Program-made: the position numbers and the translations under genes
The notes under the pieces: model-generated
Told to the model about the DNA's origin: nothing
What the model saw: the letters and a program-made list of their open reading frames with translations, nothing else
Database searches by the model: none
Part shown: piece by piece, positions 6,777 to 15,558 of the stretch
Position numbering within the stretch: the first letter of the stretch is position 1
Layout of the letters: every line of letters begins with the position of its first letter
From: Christensenella sp. UBA5893
Lineage (GTDB): Bacteria > Bacillota > Clostridia > Christensenellales > UBA1242
Assembly (NCBI GenBank): GCA_002431905.1
Contig: DJER01000004.1
Span: forward strand, 1 to 36,429
Reading direction: 5' to 3'
Length of the DNA: 36,429 nt

Positions 6777-8540
6777 TTACAGTGGTAAATCTTTCTTTTG
6801 GAATTTGATTGAACCTGCAACATAGCAGATAAGTCCAACTACAATTAAGATTGCAAATTTCCAAATAAATGCTGTTGTTCCATCAAGTATTGATACAACA
6901 TCAAATAATGAGATAAGTGATGTGTAGTTAAAGAAGTTAAGGGCGCTTAACCTAACAACACTTGGAAGAACTTTTGAACCGAATAGTCCTAACATTGTTG
7001 CAACAAGGAAGAACATATTAAGTCCACCACCAATACTCATTGAGTATTTTGAACGGTTAAACCAGCAAGATGCCAAGAATGATATTCCACTTAGTGCAAA
7101 CATTGTAACAAATGCACCAACGTTAAGTAAGATAAGTTCGCCATATGTTAATGCAATAGTTTCAGATTTTACAATTGACAAGCATATTACACTTGTTATT
7201 GTTGTGCATGTGAACATTGCAAGAAGTGATGTAACAAGGAATGTTGCTTGTGTGAATACAACTTGTTTTCTCTTTGTTGAAGTTGAAAGTACATAAGCCA
7301 TTGAGCCACTATCAACTTGACCTGCAATAAGGTTGTTTGCAACCATAATCATATAGATTATTGGAAGAAGTAATCCAGCCATTTTATAGAAGATTGAACC
7401 AACAATCAAACTATACAAATCCATTTGACCAACTTCTTCAAGAGCATCTGATACTTCTTGTGGAAGTGAATCTAACAAACTGTTTGAAAGGTCTTTTGTC
7501 AATTTTTCATTCATTTCTTTAACTTCGTTTTTGTATGCTTCACTTGTTCTTTGTTCAGGTGTGTATTTTTGATTGATTAAATCTAATTCATAATCAAATC
7601 TACCTTGGTAAGAAACAATTGTTGTTTGTGCTGTGTGATTGATTGAACTGAATGTGTAACCAAATGTTTCATATTTTTCAGGAGTAACTCCATAACTTGA
7701 AAGGGCATCAATTAGCGCTGTTTTGTTCTTTTCTGTTGTCATATTCCCAGCAAGGTAAACTGCACTAGATTTTTGTGCTCTTTCTTGCAAGTAAGAAAGT
7801 CTTTCGTCACTTGTTCTGTATGCAAGAGCGTCATTTTCGTCTGTTATATGAGCAAGAAGAGAATTTACATCATACATACTTGGTAATGTTTCGTTATTGT
7901 TTGTGTAAAGTTCTTTTACTGTGTCGTTAACACTTGGGTCAACTGCACATATGCTTGCACCAACAATTTCGTTTGATTCGTCAGAACCTGCAGTATAGTC
8001 TTTGTTGATTTCTAATGCTTTTGCTTGTTCATAAGTTTGCAAGTCAGCAAATGATGCTTTGTAAGCATATGTAACCAATTGTTCGTTTGTATTTGGTCTT
8101 TGTGCTTGCCAAGTTGCAAGTGCACTTGGGTCACTTGGCATTGCTTCTAACCATTCTTTTGTTGCAAGGGCATATACGCCTTGTGCATTGTTTTGATATT
8201 CAGGGAATTGTGGATCTCCACCGGATAATTTTTGGGTTAAATAGTTTGTAACAAGAGCATCATAAGTCTTTACAGATTTAAAGTTCTTTACAAAGTATTC
8301 ATCAAATTTTTGTTCGCCATCAGTAGCGATAGAGTAGTAGTTAATACTTCTACTTTCCATTTGTGCATCTATTTCGCCAGTAATTATTGTGTCTTCAATA
8401 GATTGTTTCATATTGCCTATGCTTCCACTTCCTGAAATAAGCATAACACAGGCAAGCATAAAGCATACTGCAAATGTGATAATTGCCCACATAATGCCGT
8501 TTGCTTTCCATGATTGTTTATATAACGCTTTACTAAACAT
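6777..8540 (-). CDS. ABC-2 type permease with large extracytoplasmic domain
   Basis: 587 residues. One hydrophobic helix near residues 14-37 is followed by a soluble region of about 330 residues, then about five membrane segments from residue 372 to the C-terminus. The stretch GQVDSGSMAYVLSTSTKRKQ is typical of ABC-2 transporter permeases. The large soluble loop between the first two helices would lie outside the membrane and may bind substrate or an accessory factor. The gene overlaps the preceding ATPase gene by eight bases and is the last of a three-gene operon ending at terminator copy B. Together with two ATPases it would form a heteromeric exporter, perhaps for drugs, lipids or peptides. 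The substrate cannot be deduced. Confidence 0.85.
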   Translation of the reverse strand: MFSKALYKQSWKANGIMWAIITFAVCFMLACVMLISGSGSIGNMKQSIEDTIITGEIDAQMESRSINYYSIATDGEQKFDEYFVKNFKSVKTYDALVTNYLTQKLSGGDPQFPEYQNNAQGVYALATKEWLEAMPSDPSALATWQAQRPNTNEQLVTYAYKASFADLQTYEQAKALEINKDYTAGSDESNEIVGASICAVDPSVNDTVKELYTNNNETLPSMYDVNSLLAHITDENDALAYRTSDERLSYLQERAQKSSAVYLAGNMTTEKNKTALIDALSSYGVTPEKYETFGYTFSSINHTAQTTIVSYQGRFDYELDLINQKYTPEQRTSEAYKNEVKEMNEKLTKDLSNSLLDSLPQEVSDALEEVGQMDLYSLIVGSIFYKMAGLLLPIIYMIMVANNLIAGQVDSGSMAYVLSTSTKRKQVVFTQATFLVTSLLAMFTCTTITSVICLSIVKSETIALTYGELILLNVGAFVTMFALSGISFLASCWFNRSKYSMSIGGGLNMFFLVATMLGLFGSKVLPSVVRLSALNFFNYTSLISLFDVVSILDGTTAFIWKFAILIVVGLICYVAGSIKFQKKDLPL

Positions 8541-9459
8541 TTTTATTCTCCTTTTTTAATAAGATTTCTTTAAAATATTTTTCCAAAGTATACTTTACTT
8601 CGCTAAAGAATTTTACGTCATAGTTTTTTAAATCATTAAACAACTCGCTTGTATCTTCTTTCTTTAACTCAACAGTTACTTGGTTATATTCAACTTGGTC
8701 ACGAATGATTTTGTAATCAAGTTTTTTAAACTTTTCATAATCTTCTTTTTTATTGAACTCGATTTTAAAATCTTTTACAGGTCTGTTTCTAATGTCATTC
8801 ATATTTACAATGTCGATGATGTGTCCATTGTTTATTAGTGCAACTCTGTCGCAAGTGTCTTCCATTTCATTAAACATATGACTTGACATTAAGATTGTTT
8901 TGCCTTTCTTGTGTTCTTCTTTTATGATGTCCATAAAAGCAAGTCGCATAAGAGGGTCAAGTCCTGTTGTTGGTTCATCAAAAAGCAAAATGTCGGGATT
9001 GTTCATAAGGGAAGAAACAAGAGCTGTTTTTTGTTTCATACCTTTACTCATTCTCTTAAGGTTTGCCCTTGGATCAAGTTGAAGCTTTTTGATTAACTCA
9101 TTTGCGTAACTCATATCCTTAAGTCCCAAGAACTCGGCTTGACTTTTCAAAAAGTTTGTACCGGTTTTTAGGTCAGGGAAGCCAATTTCGCCGGGAACAT
9201 ATCCAATATATTTAGTGTTCTCGCTTGCATGCTCATATGCTTCTTTTCCATTTACATATGCATGACCACTTGTTGGTTTAATGAACCCCATCATACTACG
9301 AATGGTTGTTGTTTTGCCTGAGCCGTTTGTTCCAACAAAACCCATCATTTCGCCTTTTTTGATTGTGAAGTTAAGGTCAAAAACTCCACGACCATCGCCA
9401 TAGTCTTTTGTTAAATGTTCAATTACAATAGGGTCTACATTTGTTGTTTTGTTTTCCAT
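8533..9459 (-). CDS. ABC transporter ATP-binding protein (second of pair)
   Basis: 308 residues with one nucleotide-binding domain: Walker A GTNGSGKTT near residue 43, an unusual signature loop RMSKGMKQK in place of LSGGQ, Walker B ILLFDEPTTGLDP and the switch histidine in MSSHMF. The last 90 residues are an accessory domain seen in ABC-2 ATPases. Its start overlaps the stop of the upstream ATPase by one base (TAATG), with GGAGGTG just ahead, and its end overlaps the permease gene by eight bases. Tight coupling of all three genes suggests a complex with a fixed subunit ratio. The upstream ATPase is a clear paralogue. Confidence 0.92.
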   Translation of the reverse strand: MENKTTNVDPIVIEHLTKDYGDGRGVFDLNFTIKKGEMMGFVGTNGSGKTTTIRSMMGFIKPTSGHAYVNGKEAYEHASENTKYIGYVPGEIGFPDLKTGTNFLKSQAEFLGLKDMSYANELIKKLQLDPRANLKRMSKGMKQKTALVSSLMNNPDILLFDEPTTGLDPLMRLAFMDIIKEEHKKGKTILMSSHMFNEMEDTCDRVALINNGHIIDIVNMNDIRNRPVKDFKIEFNKKEDYEKFKKLDYKIIRDQVEYNQVTVELKKEDTSELFNDLKNYDVKFFSEVKYTLEKYFKEILLKKENKNV

Positions 9460-10391
9460 TAAACACCTCCAAATTCCTTGTCTTCTTTATAGAATTTCAT
9501 AAAGTAGTCTTCAAGAGATTCTTTTTTGTTGGTAAATTCTTTTATTTCGTAAGGGGATAAGATTGAAATAACTTTGTTTATATTTTTATCTTCTGTGCTT
9601 ATAAATACCCAAGAATCTTTGTCATCTTTGTTTAAGACTTTAAGAACATCACTATTGCTATTTTTTGCAAGGAAGTCTTTGTATTCTTTGTCTTTTGCAA
9701 AGTCTATTTTATAAAATTTTGTTGTTGCGTGTTTTAAGTCATTGGCAACAAATTGTGAAACTATTTTCCCGTCTTTGATTATTGCAATACGATCACAGGT
9801 TGCATCAACTTCACTAAAAATGTGGCTGGAAAGAAGTATTGTTTTTCCTCTTTCTTTTTCTTCTTTAATAAAACTGATAAAAACCTCTTGCATAACAGGG
9901 TCAAGACCACTTGTTGGTTCATCCAAGATTAAAACATCAGGGTCACTCATAAATGCAGTCACAACTGCCAACTTTCTTTTTACACCCAAACTCATTCTTT
10001 TTGTTTCGCCTTTTAAGGTTACGTCATCAAGTTCAAAGAGTTTTAGCATTCTGTTTAATTGTTCTTCATTATGTATATGGGTTAAATCTTGAATCATTCT
10101 AATAAATTCCCAACCAGTTAATCCTTGTGGTAAAGCAATTTCGCCGGGGATATAGCCAACCTTTCCCAAAATCTCATCATATTTTAAAAAGGTATCTTTG
10201 CCGAATATTTTTGTGTCGCCACTATCTGGCTTACTAAATCCCATAAGGTGTCTTATTGTTGTACTTTTTCCAGCACCATTTGGCCCCAAAAAGCCAAAAA
10301 CTTCACCTTTTTGAACATTAAATGAAACATCAAAAACTCCACGACCGCTTCCATAATCTTTTGTTAAATGTTCAACTTCAATTATGTTCAT
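9459..10391 (-). CDS. ABC transporter ATP-binding protein (first of pair)
   Basis: 310 residues: Walker A GPNGAGKSTT near residue 40, signature RMSLGVKRK, Walker B VLILDEPTSGLDP, and LLSSHIFSEV containing the switch His. The C-terminal third is the usual extension of ABC-2 export ATPases. It is paralogous to the next gene; the shared HLTKDYG.GRGVFD start shows duplication. It is the first gene of the operon, with AAGGAG ahead of the ATG and a TTGACA box at 10439-10444 on the minus strand. It lies divergent from the tetR-type gene at 10593, which probably controls it. The protein drives export with the permease at 6777-8540. Confidence 0.92.
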   Translation of the reverse strand: MNIIEVEHLTKDYGSGRGVFDVSFNVQKGEVFGFLGPNGAGKSTTIRHLMGFSKPDSGDTKIFGKDTFLKYDEILGKVGYIPGEIALPQGLTGWEFIRMIQDLTHIHNEEQLNRMLKLFELDDVTLKGETKRMSLGVKRKLAVVTAFMSDPDVLILDEPTSGLDPVMQEVFISFIKEEKERGKTILLSSHIFSEVDATCDRIAIIKDGKIVSQFVANDLKHATTKFYKIDFAKDKEYKDFLAKNSNSDVLKVLNKDDKDSWVFISTEDKNINKVISILSPYEIKEFTNKKESLEDYFMKFYKEDKEFGGV

Positions 10392-10438
10392 ATTTTCTCC
10401 TTTTCTAAAAATTTAATTTTGTACATATTAGCCAATAT

Positions 10439-10558
10439 TGTCAAAATTACAATTTTATACACTTGACTAATTTTGAATACGATGTTATTATATGGCAAGA
10501 AAAAATGAATGTTGAGTACAAATATATGTACACTATTCAATTTTGAACAAATAGTACA
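10439..10558. promoter_or_regulatory. Divergent promoters and candidate TetR operators
   Basis: Plus strand: TTGACT (10463-10468), 17-base spacer, TATTAT (10486-10491) drives the tetR gene. Minus strand: TTGACA (10439-10444) fits the ABC operon, with a weaker -10 (TACAAA). Candidate operators are the inverted repeat TCAAAATTA / TAATTTTGA (10441-10449, 10468-10476), which spans both -35 regions, and GTACA-AATATA-TGTAC (10516-10531). A looser pair is TGTACACTATT / AATAGTACA (10527-10537, 10550-10558). The actual binding site is inferred. Confidence 0.5.
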
Positions 10559-10592
10559 TAATTGTGTAAAAGATTACATAATGGAGAGAAAA

Positions 10593-11150
10593 ATGAAAAA
10601 GGAATATAGGAATAAAATCAGGTCAAAACAACTTATAAGAAATGCTGTTATTGAACTTTTGGACAAAAAAGGAAACTTGTCGTCTATAACAGTTTCGGAT
10701 GTTGTTGAAAAGGCAAATATAAATCGTGGTACATTCTATAACCATTATAATAATGTTATGGAAGTTATAGAAGAGTCAAAGAATGAAAAAATGAAAATGT
10801 TTTTGGATGAACTTAAAGGCATTGCATCTTTTGAGGACTTTGAACAGTTTATAAATTTAATCGTAAAACATTTTAAAGAAAATGAAAATGTTTACAGAAA
10901 GGTTGTTAACGGTGTATCAAGATCAATGATTGATGACCTTAAAATTGAGTTTGTAAAAGAAGTTAGAAGAATAAACCCAAAGATTGATGCTTTTAATATG
11001 GCATTTGTTGCAAATGCAATAACGGGAATGTATCTTGACTATTTGCAAGATAGGTCAGATTTTACTTTGGAAGAAATGGGTAAAAAGATTATTGAACTTG
11101 TAAATCAATTCAAACTTTCCGAAGTATTTGACAAAAAATTAAGTAAATAA
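10593..11150 (+). CDS. TetR-family transcriptional regulator
   Basis: 185 residues from ATG 10593. The N-terminus carries a TetR DNA-binding domain: SKQLIRNAVIELLDKKG, then the helix-turn-helix ITVSDVVEKANINRGTFYNHY. The C-terminal ligand domain is divergent and helical. I prefer 10593 because GGAGAG lies six bases upstream; ATG 10581 and a start near 10509 are also open but lack such a site. The gene is divergent from a two-ATPase ABC exporter, the standard arrangement for a drug- or lipid-responsive repressor and its pump. The leader contains palindromes that could be autoregulatory. It ends at a strong terminator. Confidence 0.9.
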   Translation: MKKEYRNKIRSKQLIRNAVIELLDKKGNLSSITVSDVVEKANINRGTFYNHYNNVMEVIEESKNEKMKMFLDELKGIASFEDFEQFINLIVKHFKENENVYRKVVNGVSRSMIDDLKIEFVKEVRRINPKIDAFNMAFVANAITGMYLDYLQDRSDFTLEEMGKKIIELVNQFKLSEVFDKKLSK

Positions 11151-11153
11151 AAA

Positions 11154-11187
11154 ATACCCCAAGGCAATCAAACCTTGGGGTTGTTTT
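11154..11187. terminator. Bidirectional terminator
   Basis: GC-rich stem CCCCAAGG (11157-11164) / CCTTGGGG (11173-11180) with an eight-base loop, A-run before and T-run after. It lies between the convergent tetR and DUF4279-like genes. Confidence 0.85.
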
Positions 11188-11570
11188 TATATTCTAAAAT
11201 CTGTATCAAATGCAAAACCATAACGGGCAAGCAATTCAATATTTTCTTTTGATAAGCTTATACAAGGTTTTTCATGAAGTTCATCAAAGTATAATGTGAA
11301 TACTGTGTATCCATTGTATTTATCGTTTGCCTTTTTTATTATCTCAAATTTAGGTTCTAATTTTTTCAAAAATTTATCAATAATATTATATGTGTCTGGT
11401 GCATCAAAATTTTTTGTTTTGAACCATAATTTTGCTGTTTTATTTTTACCTTTGCTATCTTTTAACATATTTTTTCTATATGCCAAAAGACCAATTTCTT
11501 TTTCTAATTCGTCAACATTACAATCATCTTTAAATTGTAAATGTAGTGAAAAATGATATTTATTATACAT
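11187..11570 (-). CDS. DUF4279-like small protein
   Basis: 127 residues, no signal peptide or membrane segment. The pattern resembles the DUF4279 family: an N-terminal strand (YHFSLHLQF), a middle region with TAKLWFKTKN where family members carry a Thr-Ser-Trp-like strand, and a C-terminal ISLSKENIELLARYGFAFDTDFRI with the acidic end typical of that family. The family has no settled function. The gene begins 13 bases after the helD stop with AAAGGA as ribosome binding site, so it is probably co-transcribed with helD and under the same MarR-type control. It could also be a bystander. Confidence 0.65.
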   Translation of the reverse strand: MYNKYHFSLHLQFKDDCNVDELEKEIGLLAYRKNMLKDSKGKNKTAKLWFKTKNFDAPDTYNIIDKFLKKLEPKFEIIKKANDKYNGYTVFTLYFDELHEKPCISLSKENIELLARYGFAFDTDFRI

Positions 11571-11583
11571 TTTTATTTCCTTT

Positions 11584-13614
11584 TTATAGTTTGATAAATT
11601 TAGTTAAATTGTTCGCAAAAAGAATTTTGAGTTCGTGCATTGCTCTTGATGAGGCAACATAAAGTGCTTGTTTGTCAATTTCGGTTGAAAAGTTTTCGCT
11701 ATCAGTGTCAACAAGTATAACTGCATCAAATTCAAGACCTTTTACAAGGAATGTTGATGAAAGTATTACACCTTCATCAAATTGATTACTTTCTGGTGAA
11801 AGGTAAAAATATTTCAACTTGTCTTTTAGCACTTGATTTAGTTCGTTTGATTGTTTTATAGATTTTGTTAGTATTGCCACAGATTTGTAACCTTTTTCCA
11901 ACATCTTTTTTACTGATGAAATAATAAAGTTTAATTTTTGATCAAGTGAATTATATTTTGCAATTTGGATTGGTTCGCCATGTCTGTTTACAATTTCAAC
12001 ATTTTCTCTGCCGATTATTTTGTTTGAAAAACTTGTTATTTCATATGTTGAACGGTAACTCTTGTTAAGGGAAATAAGTTCATTATCTCTTGAAGTGTCA
12101 AGCTCCTTAAGATTTTTGAGCAAATCACTTTGACTGCCTGAAATGTTTTGAGAAATATCGCCAAGAATAGTCTTTATGCAAGGGAACATTTTTGAAAGTA
12201 TATGATAGGTTAGCGGATTGTAATCTTGAAATTCATCAATGAGCAAGTGTTGAATTTTGTTAAAGCAAGTGTATCCATATAAGTATTGTTTTATATACAA
12301 AAGGGCAACTGCATCTTCAAATTTAATTGTATCTTTTAGGACAAAAGAAGAATTATATTTTTGTTTTAAAAATTCATCATAAATAGTGAAGATATTTGAT
12401 TTTTGCATCATTTTGTCAAGTTGTTTGTTAATCTCACTTCTAGGAATTTTTATCTCGTATTCAATTATACCTTCATCTTTGATAAAATCTTTTAACCATT
12501 CAAATTTCATAAACACTGGTCTATCTTTGTACGAAACAAAATACTTTTCTTGCAAAACTTCTTTCTTGACTATGCAAAAGTTATTGTATACAAAGTCTTG
12601 CGGAATAAATGCTTTTTCAAAGTAGTCTTTGCAAAATTCTTGAATATTTTTACAAAAATCCATTGTATTTTTTACACTTGAAAGTTTTACTTCAAATTCA
12701 TCATTAAGCAGTCTTTCAACTTGCTCGGTTTTTGTTTCGATTTTTTGCTCAATATTAAGCTCTTCTTTCAATATTTGGTCAAGGGTTGTTTCGGCAATGT
12801 TCTCTTCGCCAAGTTCTGGTAAGACATTTGAAATATAGTCCGAAAAGAATTTGTTTGGAGATAAGATAAGAATGGAATTACTATTCAAGGTTTTTCTGTG
12901 TTTATACAATAAGTATGCAATTCTGTGTAGGGCAATTGATGTTTTTCCACTCCCGGCAACACCTTGAACAATTATGTTGTTTTGTGTTTCTTTTCGTATG
13001 ATTGCATTTTGTTCTTTTTGGATTGTGGAAACAATATTTTTCATTTTTTCACTGCTAGTTTTTGCCAAAACTTCCTGTAAAATGCTATCATCAATTTTTA
13101 CATCACTTTCAAGTGCAAAAACCATTTTGCCATTTTCAATTTTATATTGTCTTTTCTTTTTAATATTTCCAGTAACTTTGTTCACGTCAGTGAAAAAATA
13201 TCCATCACCAACATCAAAGTTGTAATATAATTCACTAAATGGTGCACGCCAGTCAACAACATAAACGTTTGTGTCAACCTTAATACCTTTTAGCCCAATT
13301 CTGTATGAGAGAAATTCATTTGAGTCAGCTCTAACAAAGTCTATGCCTCCAAAGTATGGAGATTTAAGCGACGCTCTGTATGAAACAAGCTCTTTTATGT
13401 TTTGTTGTTGAGTTGTGTCAAGCATTGACATTTGGTTTTTGACAAAAGCCCTTTCAGCACTGTCCATTTCGTAAATGCTGTCCCACATATACGACATATT
13501 TTCTTTAAGACTTTCCAAAAGTTTTTTGTTGGCATTTTCTGTGTCAATAATCTTTTTGTTAATAATATCGGTAACCATTGCAAGAAAGTCAAGTTCAGTT
13601 TGACTAATTTCCAT
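11584..13614 (-). CDS. HelD-like superfamily 1 helicase/RNA polymerase-recycling ATPase
   Basis: 676 residues. It has an N-terminal coiled-coil arm (about residues 1-90), VVDWRAPFSELYY (HelD family mark), Walker A GVAGSGKTS near residue 217, Walker B LLIDEFQDYNPL near 457, and C-terminal motif VKGLEFDAVILVDT with SRAMHEL. UvrD-like proteins with this layout are HelD, which binds RNA polymerase and frees it from stalled complexes; some relatives protect against rifamycins. The gene is preceded by GGAGGT and by its own promoter (13666-13695), whose -10 lies inside a palindrome. A marR-type gene lies upstream and a DUF4279-like gene downstream. A second HelD is at 32297-34336. Confidence 0.88.
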   Translation of the reverse strand: MEISQTELDFLAMVTDIINKKIIDTENANKKLLESLKENMSYMWDSIYEMDSAERAFVKNQMSMLDTTQQQNIKELVSYRASLKSPYFGGIDFVRADSNEFLSYRIGLKGIKVDTNVYVVDWRAPFSELYYNFDVGDGYFFTDVNKVTGNIKKKRQYKIENGKMVFALESDVKIDDSILQEVLAKTSSEKMKNIVSTIQKEQNAIIRKETQNNIIVQGVAGSGKTSIALHRIAYLLYKHRKTLNSNSILILSPNKFFSDYISNVLPELGEENIAETTLDQILKEELNIEQKIETKTEQVERLLNDEFEVKLSSVKNTMDFCKNIQEFCKDYFEKAFIPQDFVYNNFCIVKKEVLQEKYFVSYKDRPVFMKFEWLKDFIKDEGIIEYEIKIPRSEINKQLDKMMQKSNIFTIYDEFLKQKYNSSFVLKDTIKFEDAVALLYIKQYLYGYTCFNKIQHLLIDEFQDYNPLTYHILSKMFPCIKTILGDISQNISGSQSDLLKNLKELDTSRDNELISLNKSYRSTYEITSFSNKIIGRENVEIVNRHGEPIQIAKYNSLDQKLNFIISSVKKMLEKGYKSVAILTKSIKQSNELNQVLKDKLKYFYLSPESNQFDEGVILSSTFLVKGLEFDAVILVDTDSENFSTEIDKQALYVASSRAMHELKILFANNLTKFIKL

Positions 13615-13656
13615 TTATTTACCTCCAAAAGAATATTTTTTTATGTAATAAAAAAA

Positions 13657-13695
13657 GTCTTTTTGAGTATATCAAAAAGACAACATTAAAGTCAA
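13657..13695 (-). promoter_or_regulatory. helD promoter with palindrome over the -10 (operator and/or terminator)
   Basis: On the minus strand, TTGACT (13695-13690), 18-base spacer and TATACT (13671-13666) form a promoter for helD. The -10 lies in the centre of a perfect 10-bp inverted repeat, GTCTTTTTGA / TCAAAAAGAC (13657-13666, 13672-13681). A T-run follows on the minus strand, so for RNA coming from marR the same hairpin would act as an intrinsic terminator. The symmetry and position suit a MarR dimer site. Confidence 0.65.
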
Positions 13696-13703
13696 TACGA
13701 AAA

Positions 13704-14090
13704 TCAAATTTTTTTATTAAGGTATTTTAGTATTTCGTCAAGATTATTTTCAAGCATAACATCTTGTTCGTGGAAGATTTTGTCAAGACTTTCTAGGTAT
13801 TCATTTAGCACCGATTTACCTTTTGGGGTTAGGGAATAAAAAATTGAACGGTGGTCATAAGTGCCCTTTTTTGAAACAATAAGCCCGGCATTTATCATCT
13901 TTTTTGTAATAAGAGCAAGGTTTGTTTTTCTTATGCCAAGTTTCGAAATCAAAATTTGTGGCGAGCAGTTGTTATATTCGTCTATAAAATAAAGCAATTT
14001 CATTTCGGTTTGTGTTGCTTCATTTTGAGATAGGCTACATATTGTTTGGCATAATGATTTTGTTTCCAAAATTTTTCTTGAAATACTCAT
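13704..14090 (-). CDS. MarR-family winged-helix regulator
   Basis: 128 residues: a dimerisation helix, then a winged helix-turn-helix with CSPQILISKLGIRKTNLALI as recognition region, and a wing in KKGTYDHRSIFYSLTPKGK, typical of MarR/PadR-like repressors. It has no cysteine switch that I can recognise. It is read without a ribosome binding site: TTGACA, 17 bases, TAACAT, six bases, ATG, so the mRNA should be leaderless. It lies 90 bases ahead of helD, and the palindrome covering the helD -10 is a likely target. The signal it senses is unknown. Confidence 0.85.
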   Translation of the reverse strand: MSISRKILETKSLCQTICSLSQNEATQTEMKLLYFIDEYNNCSPQILISKLGIRKTNLALITKKMINAGLIVSKKGTYDHRSIFYSLTPKGKSVLNEYLESLDKIFHEQDVMLENNLDEILKYLNKKI

Positions 14091-14096
14091 AATTCA

Positions 14097-14125
14097 ATGT
14101 TAATGTTTTTATTTTTTATTGTCAA
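14097..14125 (-). promoter_or_regulatory. marR promoter (leaderless)
   Basis: Minus strand: TTGACA (14125-14120), 17-base spacer, TAACAT (14102-14097), then six bases to the ATG at 14090. Transcription would begin at the start codon. Confidence 0.6.
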
Positions 14126-14240
14126 ACAAAAAATGGGTTGCATTATTCTATAAAGAAATAGATTATTTTAAAAAAATGACAATAATATTTATAAAACTAT
14201 TAAAAATTCAAAAGTTTTCAAAGTACATTTTGAAAAATGG

Positions 14241-14269
14241 TTGATTTTATAAAGTTTTAAAAGTATAAT
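14241..14269 (+). promoter_or_regulatory. Promoter of the DUF4143 ATPase gene
   Basis: TTGATT (14241-14246), 17-base spacer, TATAAT (14264-14269), then GGAGAG and the ATG at 14293. An inverted repeat TTTTCAAA-GTACA-TTTTGAAAA lies just upstream at about 14216-14237. Confidence 0.7.
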
Positions 14270-14292
14270 AAACTTAAAGATTGGAGAGATGT

Positions 14293-15498
14293 ATGATAAT
14301 AAGACAAAGATATTTAAAGAAATTGAAATCTTATAAGGATATGCAGTTAATAAAGGTCATAACCGGAATAAGAAGATGTGGAAAGTCAACTTTGTTAAAG
14401 CAATACAAAGATGTTTTGATAAATGACGAACATATAAACAAATCTCAAATTATTTTTATCAATCTTGAGGAAAAGGAAAATGAGAGTTTGAAGAATGTTG
14501 ACAATTTGTATAGTTATATAAAACAAAAGTTAGTTCCAGGAAAAATGAATTATATATTTATTGACGAGATTCAGGAATGTCCAAATTTTCAGTCAGCAGT
14601 TGATAGTTTGTTTGTGAAAGATAATATTGATTTATATATTACAGGTTCAAAGGCACATATGTTATCGGGCAAATTTGCAACATTGTTATCGGGCAGGTAT
14701 ATTACTATTGAAATGTTGCCACTTTCTTTTGAAGAATATATTGAAAGTGTGGGAAGTGATAATATCCAAGAGAAATTTAGAAATTATTTGAGATTTGGTG
14801 GATTTCCATTCATTTTACAATTTAAAGGAAATGAAGAGCAAATAAGAAATTACCTTGACGGTATATATAACACCATTTTCAAAAAAGACATTATTTATAG
14901 GAATAAAATCCTAAATGAAGATGCTTTGGAGAATGTTACAAAATTTATTTTTGATAATATTGGCAATTTAACAACCAGCAAAAAAATTAGTGACACACTT
15001 TCGTCAAATAATTGCAAGGTGTCACAACCAACAGTGGAAAATTATCTCAAAGCATTGGTTGATAGTTTTATAGTATACAAGGTGTCAAGATATGATGTGA
15101 GGGGAAAACAACACCTAAAATCAATTGCAAAATATTATGTGACAGACCTTGGGATAAGGAACAACTTGCTTGGCTTTAAAAATATTGATAATGGGTATAT
15201 TTTGGAAAATATTGTATATTTGGAACTCATAAGACGTGAGTATAAAGTTTTTATCGGGAAAATTGATAATGGCGAAATTGACTTTGTTGTGTTCAAGGGA
15301 AGTGAGTTGATTTATATTCAAGTTGCTGAAAGCATAAAAGATGAAAAAGTTTTTGAAAGAGAAATGAAGCCATTAAGAACTGTAAGAGATTTCAACAAAA
15401 GAGTTGTGATTACAACCGACTATGATGTAAACGAATCTTATGACGGAATACGACATATAAACATTTTTGACTTTTTATTATGGAAAAAGGAAATATAG
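14293..15498 (+). CDS. AAA-family ATPase with DUF4143 domain
   Basis: 401 residues from ATG 14293 (GGAGAG seven bases ahead; the TTG at 14281 lacks support). Walker A is GIRRCGKST (residues 25-33), Walker B YIFIDEIQE (about 87-95), and the sensor region ITGSKAHMLSGKFATLLSGR is very typical of this group, followed by the DUF4143 C-terminus with GEIDFVVFKGSELIYIQV, a degenerate nuclease-like fold. Such proteins are common and strain-variable in Bacillota and Bacteroidota. No cellular role is established. It has its own promoter and no partner gene in the window; no toxin or methylase lies nearby. It is only 60 bases ahead of recD2, with no clear terminator between. Confidence 0.88.
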   Translation: MIIRQRYLKKLKSYKDMQLIKVITGIRRCGKSTLLKQYKDVLINDEHINKSQIIFINLEEKENESLKNVDNLYSYIKQKLVPGKMNYIFIDEIQECPNFQSAVDSLFVKDNIDLYITGSKAHMLSGKFATLLSGRYITIEMLPLSFEEYIESVGSDNIQEKFRNYLRFGGFPFILQFKGNEEQIRNYLDGIYNTIFKKDIIYRNKILNEDALENVTKFIFDNIGNLTTSKKISDTLSSNNCKVSQPTVENYLKALVDSFIVYKVSRYDVRGKQHLKSIAKYYVTDLGIRNNLLGFKNIDNGYILENIVYLELIRREYKVFIGKIDNGEIDFVVFKGSELIYIQVAESIKDEKVFEREMKPLRTVRDFNKRVVITTDYDVNESYDGIRHINIFDFLLWKKEI

Positions 15499-15548
15499 AA
15501 AACAAAAAAGCTTAAGTTAGTTGCAGTTTTTTGTTATTTCTATTAAAA

Positions 15549-15554
15549 TATAAT
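15549..15554 (+). promoter_or_regulatory. -10 box of recD2 (leaderless)
   Basis: Consensus TATAAT ends four bases before the ATG at 15559, and no ribosome binding site is present. The -35 is weak (T-rich region near 15526-15531). If used, the transcript would begin at the start codon. Confidence 0.5.
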
Positions 15555-15558
15555 ACAA

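Noticed and set aside
14293..15498. DUF4143 ATPase as part of a defence system
   Set aside because: The gene stands alone with its own promoter; no nuclease, methylase or toxin partner lies beside it, and this family is too widespread to infer defence.
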